Shown: positions 1-9,233 of the stretch, piece after piece
Position numbering within the stretch: position 1 is the stretch's first letter
How the letters are laid out: every line of letters starts with the position of its first letter
From: Ciceribacter sp. L1K22
GTDB taxonomy: Bacteria > Pseudomonadota > Alphaproteobacteria > Rhizobiales > Rhizobiaceae
DNA: 64,000 bases
Assembly (NCBI RefSeq): GCF_017599385.1
Contig: NZ_JAGFPK010000001.1
Coordinates: 1,665,399-1,729,398, forward strand
Direction of reading: 5' to 3'
The notes under the pieces: generated by a model
Told to the model about the DNA's origin: nothing
Database searches by the model: none
What the model saw: the letters and a program-made list of their open reading frames with translations, nothing else
Program-made: the position numbers and the translations under genes

Positions 1-888
1 GGCCGCGGCCGCCTTGATCTGGGAATACTCTCCGGACACCTGGTAGGCATAGACCGGTAGACCGAATGCTTCCTTCAGGCGCCAGCATATGTCGAGATAG
101 GGCAGGCCGGGCTTGACCATCAGCATATCAGCGCCTTCCTCGACATCGAGAGCGGCATCACGGACCGCTTCGGTGCCATTCGCCGGATCGATATAGTAGC
201 TCTTCTTGTCCCCCTTGAGCAGCCCGCCGGTCGATATGGCTTCACGGTAGGGCCCGTAGAAGCCGGAGGCGAACTTCGTCGCATACGACATGATGCCGAC
301 CGACTGGTGACCGGCTGCATCCAGCCCGCGACGGATGGCGCCGACACGACCGTCCATCATGTCCGATGGCGCGATGATATCCGCACCCGCGTCCGCCTGC
401 GTTACGGCAGCTCTGACGATCTGGTCGACCGTCTCGTCGTTGACGATCTCGCTGTCGCGGAGGATGCCGTCATGGCCATGGCTGGTGAAGGGATCAAGGG
501 CGACGTCGGTGATGATGCCGATATTGGGCACGGCTTTCTTGATCGCCGCCGTCACCTGATTGATCAGATTGTTGGCCTCAAGGATCTGGGACCCCGTTTC
601 GTCGCGCAACTCCATCTCGATGTTTGGGAAGGTGGCGAGGGCCGGGATGCCGAGATCGGCCGCTTCCTTGGCCGCCTCGACCGCCTTGTCCAGGCTCAGA
701 CGGTTGACGCCCGGCATGGCGGGAATGGGATCGACGATATTCGAACCCGGCACAACGAAGATCGGCCAGATCAGATCATCGACAGTCAGGCGATTTTCCT
801 GCGTCAGCCGACGTACCCAGTCTGCCTTTCGGTTGCGGCGCATTCGCCGATGGCCGGTAATGTCGTCGACCAGATGAGTCTTGTTCAT
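1..888 (-). CDS. hemB: Porphobilinogen synthase (delta-aminolevulinate dehydratase), 3' end cut by window edge
   Basis: HemB condenses two 5-aminolevulinate molecules into porphobilinogen in the cytoplasm, an early step of tetrapyrrole synthesis. The reading frame stays open from the ATG at 888 to base 1 (296 codons of a family length near 335), so the C-terminus lies outside the window. Both Schiff-base lysines are visible: K205 in the stretch SYATKFASGFYGP and K259 in MVKPGLPYLD. At the metal site the three cysteines of zinc-dependent enzymes are replaced by A130, D132 and D140 (context DVALDPFTSHGHDG), which marks the zinc-independent, Mg/K-stimulated subclass. The gene diverges from the membrane protein gene at 1002. 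The identification is secure. Confidence 0.97.
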   Translation of the reverse strand, partial: MNKTHLVDDITGHRRMRRNRKADWVRRLTQENRLTVDDLIWPIFVVPGSNIVDPIPAMPGVNRLSLDKAVEAAKEAADLGIPALATFPNIEMELRDETGSQILEANNLINQVTAAIKKAVPNIGIITDVALDPFTSHGHDGILRDSEIVNDETVDQIVRAAVTQADAGADIIAPSDMMDGRVGAIRRGLDAAGHQSVGIMSYATKFASGFYGPYREAISTGGLLKGDKKSYYIDPANGTEAVRDAALDVEEGADMLMVKPGLPYLDICWRLKEAFGLPVYAYQVSGEYSQIKAAAA

Positions 889-1001
889 GGTGACCGTCCT
901 TGTGCACTGTCCTTGGGAACGGTGCATATCACGCGGCTCCCGCTTTCCAAAGCCGAACCACCCATCTGGCAAGGCACTGGAAGCGCGCCTATTGTCGCGG
1001 C

Positions 1002-1430
1002 ATGGACGATGATTCTTCACACCTTCCGCAAGCGACACTGACGGGAAAGCTCTTCCTGGTTTTTCTGCGGGTCGTCGCTGTCACGTGCCTGTGGTTCGGC
1101 TTGCAGTACTGGGCGATGCTCGTCGGCTATTCGCTAGGAGGCCATGGCCGTTTTGATCTCCTGACCGTTCCCTGGCAGATCGCGAGCGCCAGTCTCGCCG
1201 TCGTCTTCCCGGTTGCCGCTCTCGGGCTCTGGCTTGCCGGCTCTTGGGGACCCGTGATCTGGGTCCTTGCGGCGGGCACGCAGATTGCCATGTACGGTTT
1301 CTGGACGGACATCTACGGTGTCAATCGCCTGGTCATCGTCATGCACTGCGTCGTCGCGATCGTCTACATCATCTTCCGGGCCGCGATTTGGCTCGAAGGA
1401 CGGGAGCGTCCGCAACTGAATAAGGTTTGA
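1002..1430 (+). CDS. Small membrane protein, probably DUF6163 family
   Basis: The product has 142 residues with about four hydrophobic segments (roughly residues 12-35, 48-70, 75-95 and 100-125), a charged C-terminal tail (EGRERPQLNKV) and no signal peptide. It is an integral inner-membrane protein of unknown role. The ATG at 1002 is preferred over upstream in-frame starts because the extra N-terminal residues are arginine-rich and not membrane-like. I recall a protein of this type (DUF6163) beside hemB and ldtR in rhizobia, but family membership is from memory. It lies 113 bp from divergent hemB and 138 bp upstream of ldtR. Confidence 0.75.
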   Translation: MDDDSSHLPQATLTGKLFLVFLRVVAVTCLWFGLQYWAMLVGYSLGGHGRFDLLTVPWQIASASLAVVFPVAALGLWLAGSWGPVIWVLAAGTQIAMYGFWTDIYGVNRLVIVMHCVVAIVYIIFRAAIWLEGRERPQLNKV

Positions 1431-1568
1431 TTTACCGTGATGAAAGAGTACGCCTCGGTAAGGTGCTGTTAAGCCTAGGTTTTAAATAGAATTTTATCGG
1501 CATTCGATAAGGTCTCTCACAAGGCGGGAAGAAAAAACAGCCGCCACAACAAACAGTGAGGCAGACCG

Positions 1569-2078
1569 ATGAACACCAAGATCAAGCCGCAGGCGGCAAC
1601 GCTTGACCCGCAGGAAGAGACGATCCGTTCGCTCTATCTCGAATCCCTTCACCTCGTCGAGCGGCTTCACCGTCGCCTGCTCGACGTCATCAAGGATGAG
1701 TTCGACCGTCAGGGTCGTTCGGACGTCAACGCCGTTCAGGCGCTGTTGCTCTTCAATATCGGCAATTCGGAGTTGACCGCCGGCGAGTTGCGCTCGCGTG
1801 GCTACTATCTCGGCTCCAACGTTTCCTACAACGTGAAGAAGCTGGTCGATCTCGGCTTCATCAATCACCAGCGCTCGCGCATCGACCGCCGCTCCGTTCG
1901 CATCAGCCTGACGGACGAAGGCCAGAAGATCGCCGAGACGGTTGCTCGTCTCTACGAACGTCATATCGGTTCGATCCAGAAGGTCGGCGGCATCGGCCAG
2001 AATGAATTCACCGAGATGAACAAGCTGCTTCAGCGTCTCGACCGGTTCTGGAACGACCAGATTCTCTATCGCCTCTAG
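1569..2078 (+). CDS. ldtR: MarR-family transcriptional regulator LdtR
   Basis: The 169-residue protein has a winged-helix fold spanning about residues 50-125, with the recognition-helix region GYYLGSNVSYNVKKLVDLGF and the wing RSRIDRRSVRISLT. Flanking helices (residues 20-45 and 130-165) should form the dimer interface. The sequence matches what I know of LdtR, characterised in Candidatus Liberibacter asiaticus and Sinorhizobium as an activator of an adjacent L,D-transpeptidase gene and of osmotic-stress tolerance. The transpeptidase gene indeed lies next downstream on the same strand, 262 bp away, leaving room for its own promoter. The start is the ATG at 1569 with a GAGGCAGACCG ribosome-binding region. 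Confidence 0.9.
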   Translation: MNTKIKPQAATLDPQEETIRSLYLESLHLVERLHRRLLDVIKDEFDRQGRSDVNAVQALLLFNIGNSELTAGELRSRGYYLGSNVSYNVKKLVDLGFINHQRSRIDRRSVRISLTDEGQKIAETVARLYERHIGSIQKVGGIGQNEFTEMNKLLQRLDRFWNDQILYRL

Positions 2079-2103
2079 GCGGTCCCTTTAAGAGGGAGGA
2101 TGG

Positions 2104-2128
2104 GCCGGGTGCGCTTTGCGTGCCCGGC
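2104..2128 (+). terminator. Hairpin after ldtR, probable terminator
   Basis: GCCGGGTGCGC and GCGTGCCCGGC form an 11-pair stem (two G-T pairs) closing a TTT loop, 25 bp after the ldtR stop. The T-tract is poor (TCGCTCACGTTTCTCC), so termination may be partial. It separates ldtR from the transpeptidase gene. Confidence 0.55.
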
Positions 2129-2340
2129 TCGCTCACGTTTCTCCAGCCGGCGCAACACGCCTTCGTGAGTCTCGTCCAGGTGACACGAATTGGCCATATT
2201 GCTATGAGAGCCGCAGACATGTGTTTGGTGGGGAAAGCCCTGCCAATGCCCAGTCGTAAAACGGTCGCGGGCCAATGCGTTGTTTGTTAACCACGCCATC
2301 TTATGGCTTGGGTCTCACTGCTCGGGAAACGGTAGGAAAT

Positions 2341-3666
2341 ATGTCGCATAAGTTCGAATTCGTCGCCTTGTCGCGTCGCTCTTTGCTTCGCGGAGCCGCA
2401 ACAGCCGCTATGTCGGCCGTCGCCGGCACCGCAATGGCTCAGACCGCAATCGACGAAGTGATCAATGCGCCGCGTCGTGGTAATTGGGACGATCAGTTCG
2501 ATGCCAAGGCATCTCGTGTCACCGCGGCAGTCAATTCCAACACGCCGATCCTGAGTGAAAGCAACCAATTCAATTTGCTTCAGGCGATCGGCGACTATCA
2601 GGCGATTGTCGCAAATGGCGGTTGGCCTCAGGTAAACCCGGGTGTCAAGTTGAAGATCGGTGTCGTCGATCCCTCCGTCCGTGTCTTGCGTCAGCGCCTG
2701 ATGATATCGGGAGACTTGGCTCGGTCGGCCGGCGTCTCCGACAGCTTCGATTCTTACGTCGATGGTGCAGTAAAGCGCTTCCAGGCGCGTCACGGTCTGC
2801 CGGAAGATGGCGTGCTTGGCGAGTTCACGCTGAAGGCCATGAATGTCTCGGCTGACGTCCGCCTGCAGCAACTCAACAAGAACATGCAGCGCTTCCAGGA
2901 AATGAAGCCGGACCTTGGCTCTCGCTATGTGTTGGTCAATATTCCCGCTGCCTATGTGGAAGCCGTTGAAAACGACCGTGTTGCCCTGCGAAACACCGCG
3001 GTCGTCGGTCGAATCGATCGCCCCACGCATGCCATCAGCTCCAAGATCTACGAAGTTATTCTGAACCCTTACTGGACCGCCCCCCGCTCGATCATTGAGA
3101 AGGACATCGTTCCATTGATGCGGAAGGATCCGACCTATCTGACGCGCAACCAGATCAGGCTGTTCGACGGCAACGGTCAGGAAGTGGCGCCGGAGACGGT
3201 CGACTGGAACGCGGAGAAGGCTCCGAACCTGATGTTCCGCCAGGATCCGGGTAAGATCAACGCGATGTCCTCGACGAAGATCAACTTCCACAACCCGAAC
3301 AACGAGTACATGCACGACACGCCCCAGCAGGGGCTGTTCAACAAGCTCATTCGCTTCGAGTCCTCCGGTTGCATCCGCGTCCAGAATGTCCGCGACCTGA
3401 ACGTCTGGCTGCTGAAGGAGACGCCGGGCTGGTCGCGCCAGGAGATGGAGCGCGTCATCGCGAGCCGTGTGAACACGCCGATCACGCTTGCGCAGGAAGT
3501 TCCTGTTCATATCGTCTACATCACCGCGTGGTCCGCCAAGGACCGTGTCGTTCAGTTTCGCGACGACATCTATCAGCTCGACGGCTACCAGGAATTGGCG
3601 CTGCAGACGAATATCGGTGTCGAGCAGATTTCCGGTTCCGTGGAAGACGATCTCCTTCCTCAATAA
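2341..3666 (+). CDS. ldtP: L,D-transpeptidase with peptidoglycan-binding domain (LdtP-like)
   Basis: This periplasmic enzyme should form 3-3 cross-links in peptidoglycan or exchange stem-peptide residues. The 441-residue product starts with a Tat-like signal (SRRSLLRGA, then a hydrophobic stretch ending AMAQT). A PG_binding_1 domain follows near residues 115-180 (DGAVKRFQARHGLPEDGVLG). The YkuD catalytic domain lies near residues 205-365, with catalytic-region H325 (HDTPQQ) and nucleophile C344 in SSGCIRV. I chose the ATG at 2341, preceded by AGGAAAT, because the signal peptide begins there. An upstream start at 2275 would bury the signal. Placement next to ldtR suggests control by that regulator. 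Confidence 0.93.
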   Translation: MSHKFEFVALSRRSLLRGAATAAMSAVAGTAMAQTAIDEVINAPRRGNWDDQFDAKASRVTAAVNSNTPILSESNQFNLLQAIGDYQAIVANGGWPQVNPGVKLKIGVVDPSVRVLRQRLMISGDLARSAGVSDSFDSYVDGAVKRFQARHGLPEDGVLGEFTLKAMNVSADVRLQQLNKNMQRFQEMKPDLGSRYVLVNIPAAYVEAVENDRVALRNTAVVGRIDRPTHAISSKIYEVILNPYWTAPRSIIEKDIVPLMRKDPTYLTRNQIRLFDGNGQEVAPETVDWNAEKAPNLMFRQDPGKINAMSSTKINFHNPNNEYMHDTPQQGLFNKLIRFESSGCIRVQNVRDLNVWLLKETPGWSRQEMERVIASRVNTPITLAQEVPVHIVYITAWSAKDRVVQFRDDIYQLDGYQELALQTNIGVEQISGSVEDDLLPQ

Positions 3667-3688
3667 ACGCGCGAACATTCCCAAGTTG

Positions 3689-3716
3689 ACGGCGTCCGAG
3701 AGGGCGCCGTTTCTCG
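3689..3716 (+). terminator. Probable terminator after the L,D-transpeptidase gene
   Basis: ACGGCG at 3689-3694 pairs with CGCCGT at 3705-3710 and is followed by TTCTCGTTGT, 23 bp after the stop codon. Confidence 0.5.
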
Positions 3717-3866
3717 TTGTGCCGCCATCATATGCTTCTTGAGCCACGATCGGCTTAGGGATATCGGCAGCTCTCGTCTTGCCGGGCGGTGGTCGTTCTG
3801 CTTGATTGCCGTTCGTTGCGAAACGGAGGATGGCGCGTGGGCGTGAGAGGTTGCGGCTTTGGATCG

Positions 3867-6251
3867 ATGTCGGCTTTGTCCCTCGCACGGGGGATGCTTT
3901 GCCTCATCGCTGCGCTGACGGTCGTTCTCGCACAAGCATTTGCAACTGAGGATCGTCAGGCGAAGTTCGATGCCTGGGAGCAGACAGCCCAGAGGGCCGA
4001 AGAGGCTCTTCAGAGCGGCATGGCATCAACGCAAGCCTTTGAAATACTGCGGGCTGAACTGGCCGGACAGAGATCTGAAGCCGAGGCGCTGGCCAACAGC
4101 GGCAGCATCAGTGTCCGGACAATCCGTGCGCAACTTCTGACGCTGGGAGCGCCACCTGGAAAGGATGGAAGCGAACCGGCCAACGTGGCGAGCCGCCGCG
4201 AGGCACTTACGAACGCGCTCGCTCTGGCGGAAGACCCCGTTCTTTCGGCAAGGCAGGCCTATGCCCGCGCCAATGTGTTGATCGAGGAGATTGACAGGCT
4301 CGTCCGCTCCCGCTCGGCCTCCGATCTTCTCGAACGCGGACCGTCTCCACTCAATCCATCGAGCTGGACGTCAGCGGGCGCCGACCTCGCCCGTTACATG
4401 GAAGGCATTGCGGTCGACACCCGTCGCAGCTTGCGGCTCACGGGAACGGATGTAGATTTCACGTCGGAGCGACTGGTTCCGGCATTGCTTCTCATTGCCA
4501 GCGCCATACTGTTTCCGCTTTGGCTCGGCCACGTCCTGCTCGTTAGGCTGGAGCGGGCGGTGAGGGGACGGCCTGGTTCGGGCCGCTTTTTTCTGCGCGC
4601 TGCACTGGTTCACCTTCTCCGGCTTGTCCTTTCGACCTCGGGCGCCGCTTTGTTCATTGTTGCCGTCGTTCTTATGGACATCGGCCCTACCACCGCCGTC
4701 AATTTGACAGGCGGGGTACTGGCCGGCGCCCTGGGTCTGGTGTTGATGAACTGGATCGCCAATATCCTGTTTGCGCCCAATCAGCCTTCGATTCGTCTGG
4801 TCGAACTGAGTGACCGCCTCGCTCGAACTTGCTACTGGCTGGCTATGGTTTTTGGGCTCGCGTTGACACAGGAAGCCATCGTCGACGGTGCGGCGGAAGA
4901 CTTCTCCTTCGCTCCGGCCAGTATATCGGTGCTGAAGGGCTTCAGCATCCTCGTCGGCTGCATCGTGTTGGCTGGCTTGTCGCGTGTCTTGCTTGCGGTT
5001 GCAGCTGAGAGGCGAACCGCCTTACAAGCGGAGGACGATACGCCCCTCGGGCCCGAATTCCTCGCGTTCCTGGCAAGAGCGATACAGGCATTGGCGGTCG
5101 TCTCGCTTTTGGGAGCGTTGATCGGCTACGTTCCCGCCGGAAGCGAGGTTATGTCTCCCATCATTGGGACCCTGGCGCTGGCGGGTCTCGCTTACATCGT
5201 GCATCACGCGCTCATGGTCCCTGTTCGCGTGGCGCTCGGCGACACGAACTCCACCGCAGGACTGGTCTCGGTCCTCCTCGGTTTTGCCCTGACCCTGGCG
5301 GTCATCCCGCTACTTGCGCTCACGTGGGGTGCGCGGGTGTCCGATGTGTCGGAAGCCTGGCGCATCGTCCGCGAAGGTTTCGACCTCGGCGGCGTAAGGC
5401 TTTCGCCGGAGGTCCTTGTCGTTCTGGCAATCACGTTCCTCATCGGCCTTTTCATTACGCGCTGGATTCAGCGGATCGTGGACCGAATCGTATTGCCGAG
5501 GACGCGGATTGATCCCGGCGGACGCAATGCAATCAGGACCGGTCTGGGCTATGTCGGCATTATTGTTTCTGCCCTATTGGCCATCTCAACGGCTGGACTT
5601 GATCTTTCCAATCTCGCGATCATCGCTGGCGCCTTGTCAGTCGGCGTCGGCTTCGGCATGCAGGCCGTCGTCTCGAACTTCGTGTCGGGCATTATCCTCC
5701 TCGTCGAGCGGCCAATCAAGGAGGGCGACTGGATCGAGGTATCCGGGTTTTCGGGCATCGTGAAGAAGATCGCCGTTCGTTCCACGCGTATCGAAACCTT
5801 TGATCGCCACGATGTCATCATACCGAACGCCGATCTGGTGGCCGGAACGGTGAAGAACATGACGCTGAGCTCGCATGTCGGGAGAATGATTGTTCCCGTC
5901 GGGATCGGCTACGGCAGCGACGTCGGGAAGGCGAGGGAACTCATGCTGAGTGCCGCAAGGGAACATCCGGCGATCCTGTCAAAGCCGGAGCCGCAGGTCT
6001 TCTTCATGCGCTTCGGCAATAACGCTCTCGAATTCGAGTTGCGATGCTTCCTGAAGGATGTCGGAACCGAAATCGGGACCCGATCGGATCTCCTCTACAC
6101 GCTACACCGCGTGTTCGACGAGAACGGTATAGACATCCCGTTCGCGCAGAGCGATGTCACGATCCGCAATCTCGATCAAATTGTCGCAGTCCTTGGCCGA
6201 CACGGTGACATCACCGGCGGAGACCAGGACGGAAAGCCATTTGCCACGTGA
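3867..6251 (+). CDS. Large mechanosensitive ion channel, MscS family with N-terminal DUF3772-type region
   Basis: From the ATG at 3867 the product has 794 residues. A signal peptide (residues 1-27, ending VLAQAFA) precedes a helical periplasmic region of about 200 residues of the DUF3772 kind. About ten membrane segments follow between residues 205 and 600. The MscS core begins near residue 560: a glycine/alanine-rich pore helix (IIAGALSVGVGFGMQAVVSN), then the cytoplasmic beta domain (ERPIKEGDWIEV) and a C-terminal alpha/beta domain. Such enlarged MscS proteins release solutes on hypoosmotic shock, and the large periplasmic domain may sense envelope state. The start is uncertain because the frame is open from 3789. 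The gene follows the transpeptidase gene and may be functionally linked to envelope stress. Confidence 0.88.
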   Translation: MSALSLARGMLCLIAALTVVLAQAFATEDRQAKFDAWEQTAQRAEEALQSGMASTQAFEILRAELAGQRSEAEALANSGSISVRTIRAQLLTLGAPPGKDGSEPANVASRREALTNALALAEDPVLSARQAYARANVLIEEIDRLVRSRSASDLLERGPSPLNPSSWTSAGADLARYMEGIAVDTRRSLRLTGTDVDFTSERLVPALLLIASAILFPLWLGHVLLVRLERAVRGRPGSGRFFLRAALVHLLRLVLSTSGAALFIVAVVLMDIGPTTAVNLTGGVLAGALGLVLMNWIANILFAPNQPSIRLVELSDRLARTCYWLAMVFGLALTQEAIVDGAAEDFSFAPASISVLKGFSILVGCIVLAGLSRVLLAVAAERRTALQAEDDTPLGPEFLAFLARAIQALAVVSLLGALIGYVPAGSEVMSPIIGTLALAGLAYIVHHALMVPVRVALGDTNSTAGLVSVLLGFALTLAVIPLLALTWGARVSDVSEAWRIVREGFDLGGVRLSPEVLVVLAITFLIGLFITRWIQRIVDRIVLPRTRIDPGGRNAIRTGLGYVGIIVSALLAISTAGLDLSNLAIIAGALSVGVGFGMQAVVSNFVSGIILLVERPIKEGDWIEVSGFSGIVKKIAVRSTRIETFDRHDVIIPNADLVAGTVKNMTLSSHVGRMIVPVGIGYGSDVGKARELMLSAAREHPAILSKPEPQVFFMRFGNNALEFELRCFLKDVGTEIGTRSDLLYTLHRVFDENGIDIPFAQSDVTIRNLDQIVAVLGRHGDITGGDQDGKPFAT

Positions 6252-6370
6252 CGTCAGGCATTGTCGTTTGCGACATCGTTCTTTGATCGGCAAATGTCGC
6301 GTCCCGTATTGCCCTCCAACGAACGGAACGCTAAGACCCCTCAGCATCAACCCTTCGAGGAGCCTGCGAC

Positions 6371-7660
6371 ATGTCGAATTCCGATGCCTTCTTCTCCCGT
6401 CCGCTTGCCGAATCCGATCCGGAAATCTTTGGCGCGATCGAGAAGGAACTTGGTCGCCAACGCCACGAGATCGAGCTGATCGCCTCTGAAAACATCGTTT
6501 CCCGCGCCGTGCTCGAGGCTCAGGGCTCGATCATGACGAACAAGTATGCGGAAGGCTATCCGGGCAAGCGCTACTATGGCGGCTGCCAGTTCGTCGACAT
6601 CGCGGAAGAACTCGCGATCGAGCGCGCCAAGAAGCTCTTTGGCGTCAACTTCGCCAACGTTCAGCCGAACTCCGGTTCGCAGATGAACCAGGCGGTCTTC
6701 CTGGCGCTCTTGCAGCCGGGCGACACCTTCATGGGCCTCGACCTGAACTCGGGCGGTCACTTGACCCACGGTTCCCCGGTCAACATGTCCGGCAAGTGGT
6801 TCAACGTCGTCTCCTACGGCGTTCGTGAAGACGATCACCAGCTCGATATGGATGACGTTGCCGAAAAGGCCCGCACCCACAAGCCGAAGCTGATCATCGC
6901 CGGCGGTACCGCTTACTCCCGCATCTGGGACTGGAAGCGCTTCCGCGAGATCGCTGACGAAGTCGGCGCTTACCTGATGGTCGACATGGCCCATATCGCG
7001 GGTCTCGTCGCCGGTGGCCAGCATCCGTCGCCGTTCCCGCACTGCCATGTCGCGACCTCCACAACGCACAAGTCGCTGCGCGGCCCGCGTGGCGGCATGA
7101 TCCTCACCAACGACGAGGATCTGGCGAAGAAGTTCAACTCGGCCGTTTTCCCGGGCCTCCAGGGCGGCCCGCTGATGCATGTCATCGCCGCCAAGGCCGT
7201 TGCCTTCGGCGAAGCGCTGCAGCCGGAATTCAAGGACTATGCCGCGCAGGTCGTCAAGAACGCGAAGGCGCTGGCCGAGACCCTGATCAAGCAGAACCTC
7301 GACATCGTCTCGGGCGGCACCGACAACCACCTGATGCTGGTCGACCTGCGCAAGAAGAACGCCACCGGCAAGCGTGCGGAAGCCGGCCTCGGCCGCGCCT
7401 ACATCACTTGCAACAAGAACGGCATCCCCTTCGACCCGGAAAAGCCCTTCGTCACCTCCGGCATCCGTCTCGGTACGCCGGCCGGTACGACCCGCGGCTT
7501 CAAGGAAGCGGAATTCACCGAAATCGGCAACCTGATCGTCGAGGTTCTCGATGGTCTGAAGGTCGCCAATTCCGATGAAGGCAATGCCGCCGTCGAGGCG
7601 GCCGTTCGGGACAAGGTCGTCGCCCTGACGGACCGCTTCCCGATGTATCCCTACATGTGA
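6371..7660 (+). CDS. glyA: Serine hydroxymethyltransferase
   Basis: GlyA interconverts serine plus tetrahydrofolate with glycine plus 5,10-methylene-tetrahydrofolate, a cytosolic PLP reaction feeding one-carbon metabolism. The 429-residue length is typical. The PLP lysine is K234 in [14 protein letters not shown], and other family blocks are clear ([38 protein letters not shown]). The start is the ATG at 6371 after CGAGGAGCCTGCGAC. It heads the run glyA-nrdR-ribD-ribE, with only 14 bp before nrdR, so the genes are probably cotranscribed. The intergenic leader contains a small palindrome (TGTCG-TTTG-CGACA at 6262-6275) of unknown meaning. Confidence 0.98.
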   Translation: MSNSDAFFSRPLAESDPEIFGAIEKELGRQRHEIELIASENIVSRAVLEAQGSIMTNKYAEGYPGKRYYGGCQFVDIAEELAIERAKKLFGVNFANVQPNSGSQMNQAVFLALLQPGDTFMGLDLNSGGHLTHGSPVNMSGKWFNVVSYGVREDDHQLDMDDVAEKARTHKPKLIIAGGTAYSRIWDWKRFREIADEVGAYLMVDMAHIAGLVAGGQHPSPFPHCHVATSTTHKSLRGPRGGMILTNDEDLAKKFNSAVFPGLQGGPLMHVIAAKAVAFGEALQPEFKDYAAQVVKNAKALAETLIKQNLDIVSGGTDNHLMLVDLRKKNATGKRAEAGLGRAYITCNKNGIPFDPEKPFVTSGIRLGTPAGTTRGFKEAEFTEIGNLIVEVLDGLKVANSDEGNAAVEAAVRDKVVALTDRFPMYPYM

Positions 7661-7674
7661 GGGTCTGAAGCAAT

Positions 7675-8151
7675 ATGCGATGCCCGTTCTGCGGCTCCGA
7701 CGATACGCAAGTGAAGGATTCACGCCCGGCGGAAGACAATACCTCCATCCGCCGGCGGCGTATCTGCCCGGACTGTGGTGGCCGCTTCACGACTTTTGAG
7801 CGCGTTCAGTTGCGTGAACTGATGGTGGTCAAGAAGACGGGGCGCAAGGTTCTCTTCGATCGCAACAAGCTTGTACGTTCATTCCAGATTGCCCTGCGAA
7901 AACGGCCGATCGACAATGAACGCATCGAGCGTGCGGTCTCCGGGATTGTCCGTCGCCTGGAAAGCTCGGGAGAGACCGAGATTTCCTCCGAGGAGATCGG
8001 CCTTCAGGTGCTCGAAGCGCTGAAGAGCCTCGACGACGTCGGCTTCGTGCGCTATGCGTCGGTCTATCGCGACTTTTCCCACGCCGAGGACTTCGAGAAC
8101 CTGATCAAGGAGATCAGCGCCAAGATCTCGCGTGACAGCGGGATTGAGTAG
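7675..8151 (+). CDS. nrdR: Transcriptional repressor NrdR
   Basis: NrdR senses ATP/dATP and represses ribonucleotide reductase genes. The 158-residue protein has an N-terminal zinc ribbon (CPFCGSDD at residue 3 and CPDCGGRF near residue 31) and an ATP-cone domain from about residue 49 to 139 ([20 protein letters not shown]). The length is standard. It sits 14 bp after glyA and 2 bp before ribD, the usual alphaproteobacterial arrangement. Confidence 0.97.
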   Translation: MRCPFCGSDDTQVKDSRPAEDNTSIRRRRICPDCGGRFTTFERVQLRELMVVKKTGRKVLFDRNKLVRSFQIALRKRPIDNERIERAVSGIVRRLESSGETEISSEEIGLQVLEALKSLDDVGFVRYASVYRDFSHAEDFENLIKEISAKISRDSGIE

Positions 8152-8153
8152 GC

Positions 8154-9233
8154 GTGAGCGTGCGTCCTGAGGACGAGCGTTTTATGGCCGAGGCGATAAG
8201 CCTGTCTCTTGAACATCTTGGCCAGACCTCGACCAATCCCTCGGTGGGATGTCTCATCGTCAGCCATGGAGAGGTCGTGGGTCGCGCGGTAACGGCGGTC
8301 GGCGGTCGTCCTCATGCCGAGACACAGGCACTCGATGGTGCCGGCGAAAAGGCCAGGGGAGCGACGGCCTATGTCACGCTTGAACCTTGCTCTCACTACG
8401 GTCGGACACCCCCTTGCGCAAACGCGCTGATCGCGGCCGGCATCAAGCGCGCTGTGATCGCGCTGGTCGATCCGGACGAGCGCGTCGCCGGACGGGGGCT
8501 GAAGCTGCTCATTGATGCCGGCGTCGAGGTGACCACCGGTGTTCTGGAAAAGGAAGCGCGGCGTGCGCTCGCCGGCTACCTCTCGCGCCAGACGAAAAAG
8601 CGCCCGCAAGTGATTCTGAAGCTTGCCGTTTCACAAGACGGCATGATCGGCCGGCGCCGCGCAGGGCAGGTAGCGATCACCGGCCCGGCCGCGCGCGCCG
8701 AGGTTCACCGGTTGCGATCGGTCAGCGATGCTATCCTGGTCGGCATCGGCACCGTGATTGCGGACGATCCGGAGTTGACGGTTCGGCTACCTGATCTTGA
8801 AGACCGATCCCCCGTCCGGATCGTACTCGACGGCCAGTTGCGATTGCCGCTGTCGTCGAAGCTCGCCAAGAGTGCCCGACAGGTGCCGGTCATCGTCGCT
8901 TGTAAGCCCGAAGCCGCCGGCACCCGACAGCACGCCGACCTGCAGGCCGCCGGGGTCGAGGTGTTGCCGGTCGCCGATTTTCGTTCATTGCTGGGCGAGC
9001 TGGCCGCGCGTGGTCTGTCGACCCTTGTTGTCGAGGGAGGTGCGTTCGTTGCACGAGCCTTTCTCGATGCGGATTATGTTGACCGGATCGATCTTTATAC
9101 CGGTTCTGTGTCGCTCGGTGCGGGCGGGATTGAATCGCCGGTCTCGCGGACCAATATTCCTGCCGGCTTCGAGCTTTTCCATCAGGAAGATCTCGGAGGG
9201 GATATTCTCCAGCAATATGAAAGAGCGTCCTGA
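8154..9233 (+). CDS. ribD: Bifunctional riboflavin deaminase/reductase RibD
   Basis: RibD deaminates the pyrimidine intermediate made from GTP and then reduces its ribose side chain with NADPH. The N-terminal cytidine-deaminase-like domain (about residues 8-145) has the zinc motif HAETQAL and EPCSHYGRTPPC. The C-terminal reductase domain (about 150-355) has the substrate region VSDAILVGIGTVIADDPELTVR. The protein has 359 residues. It starts with GTG at 8154, two bases after nrdR; an ATG at 8184 would remove the first part of the deaminase fold. It ends in a TGATG overlap with ribE, indicating translational coupling. Confidence 0.96.
   Translation: MSVRPEDERFMAEAISLSLEHLGQTSTNPSVGCLIVSHGEVVGRAVTAVGGRPHAETQALDGAGEKARGATAYVTLEPCSHYGRTPPCANALIAAGIKRAVIALVDPDERVAGRGLKLLIDAGVEVTTGVLEKEARRALAGYLSRQTKKRPQVILKLAVSQDGMIGRRRAGQVAITGPAARAEVHRLRSVSDAILVGIGTVIADDPELTVRLPDLEDRSPVRIVLDGQLRLPLSSKLAKSARQVPVIVACKPEAAGTRQHADLQAAGVEVLPVADFRSLLGELAARGLSTLVVEGGAFVARAFLDADYVDRIDLYTGSVSLGAGGIESPVSRTNIPAGFELFHQEDLGGDILQQYERAS

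Noticed and set aside
2287..3888. 533-codon minus-strand frame opposite the L,D-transpeptidase gene
   Set aside because: It is a GC-driven shadow of the real plus-strand gene, which has clear catalytic motifs.
6262..6275. Palindrome TGTCG-TTTG-CGACA before glyA as a regulator site
   Set aside because: The arms are only five bases and match no operator I know, so it is mentioned only in passing.
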